A program made the position numbers and the translations under genes. From positions 43,310 to 107,309 of the forward strand of contig NZ_PTIV01000010.1 of NCBI RefSeq assembly GCF_002934325.1: a stretch of 64,000 nucleotides of DNA, given 5' to 3'. The DNA comes from Marinobacter persicus (lineage in GTDB: Bacteria > Pseudomonadota > Gammaproteobacteria > Pseudomonadales > Oleiphilaceae). The notes under the pieces are model-generated. The model was given only the letters and a program-made list of their open reading frames with translations. It did no database searches and was not told the origin of the DNA. Each line of letters begins with the position of its first letter. Position 1 is the first letter of the stretch. Positions 36,537-45,964 of the stretch are shown one piece after another.

Positions 36537-38639
36537 TCAGCCGTAGTGATGCAACAGGCTGGGCACGTCAATAATCAGTGCAATGCGGCCATCGCCGGTG
36601 ATGGTGGCGCCGGCCATGCCCGGCGTGCCCTGCAAGGCACGACCCAATGGCTTGATCACCACCTCTTCCTGACCGATCAACTGGTCCACCACAAAGCCAA
36701 CCTGCCTAGTGCCCATGGCCACAATCACCACGTGGGCGTCCCTGGGCGGCTCTTCTCCGGCCGAGGCCGGCACCAGCCAGCGCTTGACGTGAAACAGAGG
36801 GAAGACCTTCTCGCGCACCACAATGCATTCCTTGCCGTCCACGATGTTGGTTTTGGTGAGATCCAGGTGGAAGATTTCCACAACGTTCACCAACGGCAGG
36901 GCAAAGGACTGATCGCCCAGCATGATCATCAGCGTCGGCATAATCGCAAGGGTCAACGGCACCTTGATGATGATGTTGGAGCCCTTGCCCTTGATCGATT
37001 CGATGTTGATCTGGCCGTTGAGCTGGCTGATCTTGGTTTTCACCACGTCCATGCCCACACCGCGGCCAGAGACGTCGGAAATCTGGTCCTTGGTGGAGAA
37101 ACCAGCGGCCAGGATCAGGTTATAGCATTCACTCTCGGTCAGGCGTGACGCTGCATCTTCATCGTACACACCCTTCTCGACGGCCTTGCGGCGAAGCACC
37201 TCGGGGTCCATACCGGCGCCGTCATCGGAAATCGACAGCAGAATGTGGTCCCCTTCCTGCTCGGCAGACAGGGTGACCGTGCCTTTTCTCGGCTTGCCGT
37301 TTTTCTCCCGCACATCCGGATCTTCGATACCGTGATCCACGGAATTACGAACCAAGTGCACCAGGGGGTCAGCCAAGGCTTCGACCAGGTTTTTGTCCAG
37401 GTCGGTGTCTTCGCCATGCATGACCAGATCCACTTCCTTTTTCAGGCTGCGGGACAGGTCCCGCACCACCCGAGGGAAACGGCCAAAAACTTTCTTGATC
37501 GGCTGCATACGGGTCTGCATCACCGCCGATTGCAGGTCCGAGGTGACCACATCCAGGTTGGACACGGCCTTGTGCATCTCGCTGTCTTCGCTCTCGGAAC
37601 CCAGGCGCTGCAGGCGGTTACGCACCAGTACCAGCTCACCCACCATGTTCATGATGTCATCAAGCCGGCTGGTATCAACACGCACCGTGGTGTCGCCCTT
37701 GGGCGCCGCTTCACGACCACCGGACTTGGCCGCAGGCGCTGGTTTCTTTTCCTCTTTTTTCGGTTCCGGCTTGGGCTCGGGCTTTTTCGGAGCAGCCGGC
37801 TTCGGCGCCGGAGACGCATCCTGCGCACTAGGACCTGCACCTTTGCCATGCAACTGGTCGAGCAGATCCTCAAACTCGTCGTCGCTGATCAGATCATCGC
37901 CGTCACCGGATGAGGCATCGGCCTGCTTGGGCTTATCACTGGATTGTGCCGCTGGGCCGCTGGCGTCTTTGGCAGCCGAGGCACCGGAGAATTTACCTTC
38001 TCCGTGCAACTGGTCGAGCAGGGCTTCGAATTCATCTTCAGAGATTTCATCGTCCGCCCCATCCTGGCTGCTATCTGGGCTGTTCCCAGAAGAGGCAGGG
38101 GCGTCACCACCCTTGTCATCACCGAGCGCATCGAGCAACTGCTCAAATTCATCGTCGGTGATATCGCCGTCGTTCTCGGCGGATTCCTGACCGGCGCCCG
38201 ATGATTGGCTGGCCGTGTTGGCTGCTGGAGCCGGTTGTGCGTCTTCGCTTTCCGGCTGGGCGTACTGCTTCAATGCTTCGATCAGCTCATCCGGAGCCGG
38301 ATCCGGTTCCTCGCGGTTGCGGACCTGGTCGAACATCTCATTGACGTTATCGAGGGCCTCAAGGACCACGTCCATGAGATCAGACGTCACTTCACGCTTA
38401 TGGTTACGCAAGATGTCGAACACGTTCTCTGCCGCGTGACAGCAGTTCACCAGGGCGTCCAGCTGCAGGAAGCCAGCACCGCCCTTAACCGTGTGGAAAC
38501 CACGGAAAATGGCGTTGAGCAGATCAGCGTCATCCGGATGCTGCTCCAGATCCACCAGCTGTTCTGACAGATTTTCGAGAATCTCGCCGGCCTCAACCAG
38601 GAAATCCTGGAGGATATCTTCGTCCGCTTCTAACGCCAT
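36537..38639 (-). CDS. cheA: Chemotaxis histidine kinase CheA
   Basis: A 700-residue kinase. HPt domain with His49 in IFRGFHTVKGGAGFL; linker ~120-320 low-complexity with three near-identical motifs at residues 160-172, 199-211 and 251-263 (ITDDEFEQLLDAL, ISEDEFEALLDQL, ISDDEFEDLLDQL), then P3 dimerisation helix (TSRLDDIMNMVGELVLVRNRL), P4 ATPase (NSVDHGIEDP, DDGAGMDP, GRGVGMDVV, GKGSNIIIKVPLTLAIM) and P5 CheW-like domain to the end. There is no separate P2 domain of the E. coli kind; the three motifs look like CheY docking peptides and may replace it (inference). It follows cheZ by 20 bases. Confidence 0.94.
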   Translation of the reverse strand: MALEADEDILQDFLVEAGEILENLSEQLVDLEQHPDDADLLNAIFRGFHTVKGGAGFLQLDALVNCCHAAENVFDILRNHKREVTSDLMDVVLEALDNVNEMFDQVRNREEPDPAPDELIEALKQYAQPESEDAQPAPAANTASQSSGAGQESAENDGDITDDEFEQLLDALGDDKGGDAPASSGNSPDSSQDGADDEISEDEFEALLDQLHGEGKFSGASAAKDASGPAAQSSDKPKQADASSGDGDDLISDDEFEDLLDQLHGKGAGPSAQDASPAPKPAAPKKPEPKPEPKKEEKKPAPAAKSGGREAAPKGDTTVRVDTSRLDDIMNMVGELVLVRNRLQRLGSESEDSEMHKAVSNLDVVTSDLQSAVMQTRMQPIKKVFGRFPRVVRDLSRSLKKEVDLVMHGEDTDLDKNLVEALADPLVHLVRNSVDHGIEDPDVREKNGKPRKGTVTLSAEQEGDHILLSISDDGAGMDPEVLRRKAVEKGVYDEDAASRLTESECYNLILAAGFSTKDQISDVSGRGVGMDVVKTKISQLNGQINIESIKGKGSNIIIKVPLTLAIMPTLMIMLGDQSFALPLVNVVEIFHLDLTKTNIVDGKECIVVREKVFPLFHVKRWLVPASAGEEPPRDAHVVIVAMGTRQVGFVVDQLIGQEEVVIKPLGRALQGTPGMAGATITGDGRIALIIDVPSLLHHYG

Positions 38640-38659
38640 GCGTCACCCTCTTTTATTAT

Positions 38660-39445
38660 TCAGAAACCGAGACTGGACAGCAGGTCGTCTACATCGTCCT
38701 GCCCGGATACCACATCTTCACGCTCTTCAGCCTTAACCTGGGGCCCAACCCCTTTTTCGGCCGATTCCTCTTTTTCTTCAATGTCGTGGATCGTTCCGGT
38801 CAACTGATCCACATGGCCGGCCATGACAACGAGGCTCAGCAGATTCTCTTCCACTTCCTTTACCAGGCCCGTCACCTTCTGGATCACCTGTCCGGTCAGA
38901 TCCTGAAAATCCTGGGCCAGCAGGATTTCCGACAAGCTGCGGTACAACACATCGGAGTCGGCCGTCATGCTGACAAAAAACCGGTCAATGCGGCCGTACA
39001 GTTCACGAAACTCCGCTGGTGCCATTTCCCGACGGCGCAGACGTTGCCACTCATCACGAAGTTCTATGGCTTCATCACGCATGGTGTGAGCCAGGGGCAT
39101 GCTTTCCTCGACCAGGTCCATGGTCCGGTTGGCGGCCTGGTTGGTCATTTCCACGACATAATTCAGCCGGTCCGAAGCGTCTGACATTTTTGACAGGGCT
39201 TCCTGCTGTTCGGCACTGCGCGGATCGATCTGGAAATTGCGAATGGCCTCGTGCAGGCTTCGGGTCAGCCGCCCCACTTCCTGGTAAAGGCTTTGATCCC
39301 GGACATCACTCAATTCATTGATGATGGACATCGCCTTGGCGTAGTCGCCGGCATTGACACTTTCTGCCAGTTCCGAGGTCTGCTGCTCCAGCTTTTCTGT
39401 GACCTCCGGGTCCAGGCCCGGCTGGTTGTTTTGGCTGTCACTCAT
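38660..39445 (-). CDS. cheZ: Chemotaxis phosphatase CheZ
   Basis: A 261-residue all-helical phosphatase. The family core ILLAQDFQDLTGQVIQKV carries the catalytic Gln that positions water on phospho-CheY, and the C-terminal peptide DVDDLLSSLGF docks on CheY through an acidic-hydrophobic helix. It stands directly after cheY (20-base gap), as in Pseudomonas. Confidence 0.93.
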   Translation of the reverse strand: MSDSQNNQPGLDPEVTEKLEQQTSELAESVNAGDYAKAMSIINELSDVRDQSLYQEVGRLTRSLHEAIRNFQIDPRSAEQQEALSKMSDASDRLNYVVEMTNQAANRTMDLVEESMPLAHTMRDEAIELRDEWQRLRRREMAPAEFRELYGRIDRFFVSMTADSDVLYRSLSEILLAQDFQDLTGQVIQKVTGLVKEVEENLLSLVVMAGHVDQLTGTIHDIEEKEESAEKGVGPQVKAEEREDVVSGQDDVDDLLSSLGF

Positions 39446-39465
39446 GGCAGCTATCCGGCCTCTGG

Positions 39466-39849
39466 TTAGTGGATTCGGTCAAAGATTTTTTCGATCTTTT
39501 CCTTGAGCGTGGCCGCAGTGAAGGGCTTGACCACGTAACCGTTCACGCCAGCCTGGGCAGCGGCAATGATCTGATCGCGCTTGGCCTCGGCGGTGACCAT
39601 CAGGATCGGCAGATCCTTGAGTTGCTCATCCGCACGAACCGCTTTAAGCAGATCAAAGCCGGACATGCCGGGCATGTTCCAGTCCGTCACCAGAAAGTCG
39701 TATTTGCCGCTTTTGAGCATAGGCAATGCGGTGTTGCCATCGTCAGCCTCATCGGTATTGGTGAAGCCAAGATCACGCAACAGGTTTTTGACGATTCGAC
39801 GCATTGTGGAGAAATCGTCCACAATGAGTATTTTCATATTCTTGTCCAA
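39466..39849 (-). CDS. cheY: Chemotaxis response regulator CheY
   Basis: A 127-residue single-domain receiver: acidic pair at Asp11-Asp12 ([16 protein letters not shown]), phospho-acceptor Asp56 (VTDWNMP), Thr in MVTAEAKRD and Lys in [10 protein letters not shown]. It binds FliM and FliN of the motor switch when phosphorylated. First gene of a chemotaxis operon continuing through cheZ, cheA, cheB, motC, motD, parC, parP and cheW. A GTTTCAC/GTGAAAC stem lies in the 66-base gap to fliA. Confidence 0.95.
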   Translation of the reverse strand: MDKNMKILIVDDFSTMRRIVKNLLRDLGFTNTDEADDGNTALPMLKSGKYDFLVTDWNMPGMSGFDLLKAVRADEQLKDLPILMVTAEAKRDQIIAAAQAGVNGYVVKPFTAATLKEKIEKIFDRIH

Positions 39850-39915
39850 TGGGACCTCCAGTCAGTAACACCCGGATTTCATTCTGCGTTTCACTGGAAC
39901 AGGTGAAACCCCGTC

Positions 39916-40656
39916 TTAATCTTTGTCGTCGTGCCAACCCGAAAGCCGTCCGCGCAACCTTAGTGCCGCCTGGCTATGGATCTGGCTGACCCGACTTTCA
40001 CTGACCCCGAGCACGGCGCCTATTTCCTTCAGGTTGAGCTCTTCCTGGTAGTAAAGGCTCAGCACCAGTTTTTCCCGCTCGGGAAGCCCTTCAATGGCTT
40101 CGGCCAGATGTTGCCGAAAGGCATTGGATGAAATACCTTCCAGCGGATTGTCGCTGGTCTCTACTTCCTGTAACGGCAGCTCGCCCGATTCATTTAATTC
40201 ATCAAGACTGAAGAGGCGGCCGCTGTTCGAATCGGCCAGGGAGGCGTGGTAGTCATCAAGCTCCATCCCCAGCTCTTCGGCAACCTCAACGTCCTGCGCC
40301 TCACGACCGGTGCGATCTTCCACTGCTTTAATGGCAGCCGCAATCTTGCGGGCATTGCGATGGACCGAACGCGGCACCCAGTCGCCCTTGCGGATCTCGT
40401 CAACCATGGCACCGCGAATGCGAATACCGGCGTAGGTTTCAAACGTGGCGCCCTTACCGGAAGAATAACGCTGAGCCGCTTCCAACAACCCGATCATGCC
40501 AGCCTGCATAAGGTCTTCAAGCTGCACGGACGCCGGCAACCGACCCATCAGGTGAAGCGCAATTTTCTTGACCAGCGGCGCATGCTCTTCAATTAATTCT
40601 GAAGGCGTTTTGGCGCTTGTTTGCTGGTACAAACCCAGGTGTTTTGCCAACGTCAT
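39916..40656 (-). CDS. fliA: Flagellar sigma factor FliA (sigma-28)
   Basis: A 246-residue sigma factor. Region 2 (LEDLMQAGMIGLLEAAQRYSSGKGATFETYAGIRIRGAMVDEIR) and region 4 (LKEIGAVLGVSESRVSQIHSQAALRLRGRL) are typical, and the N-terminus LIEEHAPLVKKIALHLMGRLP is the sigma-28 start. It transcribes late flagellar and chemotaxis genes once FlgM is exported. I found no clear TAAAGTTT-N11-GCCGATAA promoter in the window's gaps. Confidence 0.94.
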   Translation of the reverse strand: MTLAKHLGLYQQTSAKTPSELIEEHAPLVKKIALHLMGRLPASVQLEDLMQAGMIGLLEAAQRYSSGKGATFETYAGIRIRGAMVDEIRKGDWVPRSVHRNARKIAAAIKAVEDRTGREAQDVEVAEELGMELDDYHASLADSNSGRLFSLDELNESGELPLQEVETSDNPLEGISSNAFRQHLAEAIEGLPEREKLVLSLYYQEELNLKEIGAVLGVSESRVSQIHSQAALRLRGRLSGWHDDKD

Positions 40657-40693
40657 GTAACCGGCTTCTTAAAGCAATGGATTCCGTTCGGAG

Positions 40694-41506
40694 TCAGGCT
40701 TCGATCAGCCGCTCCACAAAAAATTCCAGATGCCCCCGAGGTGTCGTCGGCAGGGGCCAGTTGTCCACTTTCTGCGCCAGCGTGCGAATAGCCGACGATG
40801 CACGCGCCCTCGGATAAGCCTCCAGAAAGGCTTTCTGGCGCTGGACCGCTTTTTTCACGGCCTCATCATAAGGCACTATGCCGACGTATTGTAGCGCCAC
40901 ATCCAGAAACCTTTCGGTGACTCGGGTCAGTTTATCAAACAGCACCCGCCCTTCCTGGTCGTTACGAACCTGATTGGCCACGATACGGAAACGGTTGGTG
41001 CCGTAGTCACGATTCATCAGTTTGATCAACGCGTAACAGTCGGTGATTGAGGTGGGCTCGTCGCAGACAACCAGAAGCACCTCCTGGGACGCCCGCAGGA
41101 AACTGACCACGGATTCAGAGATACCGGCGGCTGTATCGACAATCAGAACGTCAATCTGGTCCCCCAGCTCGCTGAACGCGTTGATCAATCCCGCATGCTC
41201 CATCGCACTCAACTGCGTCATGCGTTGGGTGCCGGAGGAAGCCGGCACAATTTTGATGCCACCTGGCCCGTTGACCAGAACGTCCTTAAGGTCGCACTCG
41301 CCATTGAGCACGTCCTGAAGGTTGCGCTTGGCCTTGATCCCCAACAGCACGTCAATGTTGGCCAGACCGAGATCCGCATCCAGAATCACGACTCTCCTAC
41401 CCTTTTCGGCCAGCGCAATACCCAGATTGACTGACACGTTGCTTTTCCCGACGCCGCCTTTGCCGCCGGAAACCGCGATTACCTGAACCGGATGTGGTCT
41501 GCTCAT
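40694..41506 (-). CDS. fleN: Flagellar number regulator FleN (FlhG)
   Basis: A 270-residue MinD-like ATPase with SGGKGGVGKSNVSVNLG at residues 14-30, VVILDADLGLANIDVLLG and DVLIVDTAAGISESVVSFL. FleN binds the master regulator FleQ and limits flagella to one per cell together with FlhF. It sits between flhF and fliA exactly as in Pseudomonas. The fleQ gene is not in the window. Confidence 0.93.
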   Translation of the reverse strand: MSRPHPVQVIAVSGGKGGVGKSNVSVNLGIALAEKGRRVVILDADLGLANIDVLLGIKAKRNLQDVLNGECDLKDVLVNGPGGIKIVPASSGTQRMTQLSAMEHAGLINAFSELGDQIDVLIVDTAAGISESVVSFLRASQEVLLVVCDEPTSITDCYALIKLMNRDYGTNRFRIVANQVRNDQEGRVLFDKLTRVTERFLDVALQYVGIVPYDEAVKKAVQRQKAFLEAYPRARASSAIRTLAQKVDNWPLPTTPRGHLEFFVERLIEA

Positions 41507-41575
41507 ACTGTTCTCAGTCTCTCACTACGTTCTTGTAGGCATGCCTGCCGGGTTGTTGTTCTGCTGCCAGTGCTG

Positions 41576-42877
41576 TTACGCACCCTCGGCAACCGCCTGT
41601 GAATGCTGCATGGCCCGCAGCCGCTCGACACCGAGCCGAACCAGGGGAACGGCCTGGGCCCGGTGCAGGTCTTCGGGAATTTTCTGGCCATCGGTATACC
41701 AGGCCACCGGAAGACCGGTTTCCATCACAAAACCAAGCGATTCACCCAACGTGAGGGCCTCATCAATCTTGGTCATCACGCAGCCGGCAAGGTTTGCCAT
41801 CTTATAGCAATGCCAAACGGATTTCATGATTCTTGGCTGGCTGGTAGCCGAGACCACAAGGTGGCTGCGAATGTTGTGGTGGCTGCGTGCCAATTCAGCC
41901 AGTTGCTCTTGGTAGCCGCGGTCAGCACTGGTCAGGCCGGCGGTGTCGATCAACACCAGGTGACGGTCTGACAGCTCATCGAGAATGTCGTCCAGCGAAT
42001 GGGTTTCATCAACCACCCGCACCGGGACATTCAGGATGCGACCGAAGACAAACAGCTGTTCGTGTGCCGCCACCCGGTAGCGGTCGGTGGTAACCAGCGC
42101 CAGGGAATCCGGGCCGTGTTCAAGCACATAGCGAGCCGCCAGTTTGCCAATTGTGGTGGTTTTGCCAGAGCCGGTTGGCCCGACCAGGGCGTAGACACCG
42201 CCAGCCTCAAGCCAGCTTTCCCGTGCCGTGCGCACACCGGTGGCCAGCATTTTCAGGGACTGCTTCCAGGCATCTTCCAGCCGGGCGTTGCGATTCTGCT
42301 GAGCCAGGCTACCGGCCAGTTCATGGCCCAGACCGAATTCCTGCAGCCGCTCGGACAGACGCTGCTGCACCGCATTGCCAGGCCCTTCCGGCTTTTTACG
42401 CTCGGCCTGGGCGGACGAGTTGCTTACCAGCTCGCGCAGCGACTTGATTTCCGCTTTCATGCTGGCCAGTTCGTCGGAATAGCCGCTATCCGTCGCCGGC
42501 TTCTGCGGAGCTTGGGCAACCGGCATTTCTTCATCCAGCGCCGCATCGTTAAAGGCCACACCGGTGTATTGGGCGCCGGCGGCGGCCCGCTTCTCACGGA
42601 CTTCCTGGATACGGCTCCGGGAACGGGTCAGCTCGCTTTCCAGGTGGCGGTGCTGGTCGGCCTGCATTTCGGCCAGCCGGGCACCGTTGGTGGCTTCCCC
42701 TGCTTTTTCGCCCAGCCGCTGACGCGCCATATTTTCGTCATAATCCAGGGCCGTCACAATTTCGACGCCGCCATCCACCCGACGATTGGACAGAATAACG
42801 GCATCCGGGCCCATTTCGTTACTGACCTGCTTCAGGGCCTCTGCCATGGTCTGCGCGAAAAACCGTTTTACTTTCAT
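41576..42877 (-). CDS. flhF: Flagellar biosynthesis GTPase FlhF
   Basis: A 433-residue SRP-type GTPase. The N-terminal basic domain (MKVKRFFAQTMAEALKQVSNEMG) precedes a ~100-residue low-complexity region and the NG domain with P-loop GPTGSGKTTTIGKLAARY, VTTDRYRVAAHEQL, VLIDTAGL and MTKIDEALTLGESLG. It places the flagellum at the pole. AGGAT nine bases before the ATG supports the start. Confidence 0.95.
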   Translation of the reverse strand: MKVKRFFAQTMAEALKQVSNEMGPDAVILSNRRVDGGVEIVTALDYDENMARQRLGEKAGEATNGARLAEMQADQHRHLESELTRSRSRIQEVREKRAAAGAQYTGVAFNDAALDEEMPVAQAPQKPATDSGYSDELASMKAEIKSLRELVSNSSAQAERKKPEGPGNAVQQRLSERLQEFGLGHELAGSLAQQNRNARLEDAWKQSLKMLATGVRTARESWLEAGGVYALVGPTGSGKTTTIGKLAARYVLEHGPDSLALVTTDRYRVAAHEQLFVFGRILNVPVRVVDETHSLDDILDELSDRHLVLIDTAGLTSADRGYQEQLAELARSHHNIRSHLVVSATSQPRIMKSVWHCYKMANLAGCVMTKIDEALTLGESLGFVMETGLPVAWYTDGQKIPEDLHRAQAVPLVRLGVERLRAMQHSQAVAEGA

Positions 42878-42932
42878 AGTGCTTCATCCTCCACCGGCTG
42901 CCGGTTTGGCTGCCCGCCCTGCCCTGAGGCCC

Positions 42933-45104
42933 TTACTGGCCTACAGAGGCGACGATCGTGATCTGTTTGTTATCCGGCACTTCCTGGTACGAGAGCACAT
43001 GCAAGCGCTCTACTCCGTAGCTGGCAAACTTCGCCAGCACTGGCCGCAAGGGCCCGGAGACCAGCAGGATGGCTGGCTTGCCCATCATTTCCTGGCGCTG
43101 AACGCTGTCTTGCAGTGAGCGTTGCAGCTTTTCCACCATGTTGGGCTCGAGCACCAGGCCAATATCTTCCTGTCCGCCGGATTGTTGACTCTGTTGAACA
43201 GACTTTAGCAATAACTGTTCCAAGTCTGGATCCAATGTGATCACGGGGATCTCTTTTTCGTTGCCACAGATGCTCTGGACAATCATCCGACGCAAGGCCT
43301 GGCGCGCCACAGTGGTAAGAATCTTGGGGTCCTGGCTCTTCGGATGAACGTTCACAATAGCCTCGGCAATCGAGCGCATATCGCGAATCGGCACTTCTTC
43401 TTTCAGCAGGTTCTGCAGCACCTTCAACAAAATACTGACGGTGATGGTGGTCGGCACCAGCTCTTCGGCCAGTTTGGGCGAAATCTTCTCGAGCTGGTCC
43501 AGCCACTTCTGGGCTTCCTCGTGGCCAATCAGCTCGTGGGCGTGGCTCTGCAGGATCTGGTTCAGGTGGGTCGCTACCACAGTGCTGGCATCCACCACGG
43601 TGTAGCCGAGGGTCTGGGCCTGGTCTTTCTGGTCGGGCTCAATCCAGGTGGCCTCCAACCCAAACGCCGGATCCTTGCCGGCAATACCTTCCACCTTGCC
43701 GAACACCTGGCCCGGGTCGATGGCCAGTTCCCGCTCGGGGTGTATCTCAGCCTCGGCAATGGTGACGCCCATCAGGGTGATTCGATAAACATTGGGCATC
43801 AGGTCAAGGTTGTCGCGAATGTGCACCGAGGGCATCAAAAAGCCCAGGTCCTGGGACAGCTTCTTGCGCACACCCTTGATCCGGCTGAGCAGCTGACCAC
43901 CCTGGGATTTGTCCACCAGCGGAATCAGGCGATAGCCCACCTCCAGCCCCACGATGTCGACGGTAGCTACATCGTCCCAGCCCAGCTCGCGGGTCTCACC
44001 CGGCGCCGGCAGGGCTTGTCCGTCACCACCCTGGTCGGCAGAAGTCTCCGTACCCTGGCGCTGCGCCGAGCCTGCCGACGCACCTCGGCCAGCCCACGTG
44101 CCTTCCTCCTCAACAGTCTGACGCTGCTTCTTCCAGATAAACCAGGCGGCACCTCCGGCAATGCCACCCAGGCCAAGGAAAGCGATGTGCGGCATACCCG
44201 GGATCAGACCCAGAATAATCAGGATGGTTGCGGCAATAGCCAACACCTTGGGGGCACTGAACATCTGCTCGATGATCTGCCCGCCCATGTCCTGGCTGGA
44301 GGTGACACGGGTCACCATGATGGCGGCGGAGGTGGACAGCAACAGTGACGGAATCTGGGCTACCAGGCCGTCACCAATGGTCAGCAGGGCGTAACGCTCC
44401 ACCGCCAGCCCGAAATCCAGGCCATGCTGCATCATGCCGATGGCAATACCACCAATAATGTTGATGGCCAGAATCAACAGACCGGCGACGGCATCGCCTT
44501 TCACGAATTTGGAAGCACCGTCCATGGACCCGTAGAAGTCCGCTTCCTGGGCAATTTCTTCCCGACGGTGCTTGGCTTCATCCTGATTGATCAGACCGGC
44601 GTTCAGGTCGGCATCGATGGCCATCTGCTTGCCGGGCATGGCGTCGAGGGTAAAGCGGGCACTTACTTCGGATACCCGGCCGGCACCCTTGGTCACCACC
44701 AGGAAGTTGATGATCATCAGGATGGCGAACACCACCAGACCCACGGCGTAGTTACCGCCGATCAACACTTCACCGAAGGATTCAATCACCTTACCGGCGG
44801 CATCCCCGCCCTCGTGCCCTTCCAGCAATACGATCCGGGTGGACGCCACGTTCAGGCCCAGCCGCAGCAGTGTGGCAACCAGCAGGACGGTGGGGAACGA
44901 GGCAAACTCCATCGGCCGCAAGGCGTACACACACACCAGCAGAATGACGATGGAAAGCGTGATGTTGAAAGTGAAGAACACGTCCAGCAGGAACGCGGGC
45001 ATGGGCAGAATCATCATGCCCAGCAACCCCATCAGCATCAGCGGAACACCAAAGTTCCCCCGCGTCAGGGTTTTGACGTTATTCAGGACTAATGATCTGT
45101 CCAT
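42933..45104 (-). CDS. flhA: Flagellar export gate protein FlhA
   Basis: A 723-residue export gate. The first ~330 residues hold eight membrane segments with the FHIPEP region RPMEFASFPTVLLVATLLRLGLNVASTR and TKGAGRVSEVSARFTLDAMPGKQMAIDADLNAG; a ~50-residue Gln/Gly/Ala linker (residues 340-380) leads to the cytoplasmic ring domain (ESQGGQLLSRIKGVRKKL). Probably transcribed from the sigma-54 site 84 bases upstream; it opens the flhA-flhF-fleN-fliA unit. It is separated from flhB by upp-uraA on the other strand. Confidence 0.95.
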   Translation of the reverse strand: MDRSLVLNNVKTLTRGNFGVPLMLMGLLGMMILPMPAFLLDVFFTFNITLSIVILLVCVYALRPMEFASFPTVLLVATLLRLGLNVASTRIVLLEGHEGGDAAGKVIESFGEVLIGGNYAVGLVVFAILMIINFLVVTKGAGRVSEVSARFTLDAMPGKQMAIDADLNAGLINQDEAKHRREEIAQEADFYGSMDGASKFVKGDAVAGLLILAINIIGGIAIGMMQHGLDFGLAVERYALLTIGDGLVAQIPSLLLSTSAAIMVTRVTSSQDMGGQIIEQMFSAPKVLAIAATILIILGLIPGMPHIAFLGLGGIAGGAAWFIWKKQRQTVEEEGTWAGRGASAGSAQRQGTETSADQGGDGQALPAPGETRELGWDDVATVDIVGLEVGYRLIPLVDKSQGGQLLSRIKGVRKKLSQDLGFLMPSVHIRDNLDLMPNVYRITLMGVTIAEAEIHPERELAIDPGQVFGKVEGIAGKDPAFGLEATWIEPDQKDQAQTLGYTVVDASTVVATHLNQILQSHAHELIGHEEAQKWLDQLEKISPKLAEELVPTTITVSILLKVLQNLLKEEVPIRDMRSIAEAIVNVHPKSQDPKILTTVARQALRRMIVQSICGNEKEIPVITLDPDLEQLLLKSVQQSQQSGGQEDIGLVLEPNMVEKLQRSLQDSVQRQEMMGKPAILLVSGPLRPVLAKFASYGVERLHVLSYQEVPDNKQITIVASVGQ

Positions 45105-45187
45105 GCTGGAATGTTCTCCGGTTTCTGTGTTTTCAGTCGGGTGTTGAGTCGAAAACCTGGCACTTACCGTTATTCAGGAGGTTCTCC

Positions 45188-45203
45188 GGCAATATTCATA
45201 CCA
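45188..45203 (-). promoter_or_regulatory. Probable sigma-54 promoter of flhA
   Basis: Minus-strand TGGTATGAATATTGCC has the exact GG-N10-GC spacing and the TTGC -12 element; the -24 reads TGGT instead of TGGC. It is 84 bases before the flhA ATG. FleQ/sigma-54 control of flhA is known in Pseudomonas. Confidence 0.55.
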
Positions 45204-45323
45204 GGCCATAGAAAATTGCCGAATTCAGGGCGATCAACGCCTGACGCGAGCAGGCAGATACGGTATCCTTCGGCCGTTTAACTGATCAAAATCCAAGCTC
45301 GCAAATTCGCAACAGGTGACCCC

Positions 45324-45962
45324 ATGCCGATCCACGAAGTGAAGCACCCCCTGATCCAGCACAAACTCGGCCTGATGCGCCGCGCCGACATCAGCACCAA
45401 GAACTTTCGCGAACTGGCGCAGGAAGTTGGCGCCCTGCTGACGTACGAGGCCACCAAGGATTTCAACCTGCAGGAGCAAACCATTGAAGGTTGGGCGGGC
45501 CCGGTGACCGTGGAACAGATTCACGGCAAGAAAATCACCATTGTACCGATTCTGCGGGCGGGCCTGGGCATGCTCGATGGCGTACTGAGCCTGATTCCGG
45601 TCGCCAGAGTAAGCGTGGTTGGCCAGATTCGCAACGAAACAACGCTGGAAGCCGAAACCTATCTGGAAAAACTGGTGGGCGAGATGGATCAGCGCACCGC
45701 GCTGATTGTTGATCCGATGCTGGCCACTGGTGGCTCGATGATTTCCACCATCGACCTGCTCAAGAAAGCCGGCAGCACGGAAATCCGGGCACTGGTACTG
45801 GTCGCGGCTCCCGAAGGCGTGGAAAAGGTTCTGGAAAAACACCCGGACGTGTCCATCTACACCGCTTCCGTGGATGACTGCCTGAATGAGAAAGGCTATA
45901 TCCTGCCGGGGCTGGGCGATGCTGGCGACAAAATCTTCGGCACCAAGCAGAAGGACGAATAA
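45324..45962 (+). CDS. upp: Uracil phosphoribosyltransferase
   Basis: A 212-residue salvage enzyme converting uracil and PRPP to UMP. Family features: [47 protein letters not shown] loop [15 protein letters not shown] and the uracil-binding C-terminus [16 protein letters not shown]. An AGGTGA eight bases before the ATG supports the start. Its stop lies 2 bases from the uraA start, so uptake and salvage are co-expressed. The pair is transcribed against the surrounding flagellar genes. Confidence 0.95.
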   Translation: MPIHEVKHPLIQHKLGLMRRADISTKNFRELAQEVGALLTYEATKDFNLQEQTIEGWAGPVTVEQIHGKKITIVPILRAGLGMLDGVLSLIPVARVSVVGQIRNETTLEAETYLEKLVGEMDQRTALIVDPMLATGGSMISTIDLLKKAGSTEIRALVLVAAPEGVEKVLEKHPDVSIYTASVDDCLNEKGYILPGLGDAGDKIFGTKQKDE

Positions 45963-45964
45963 TC

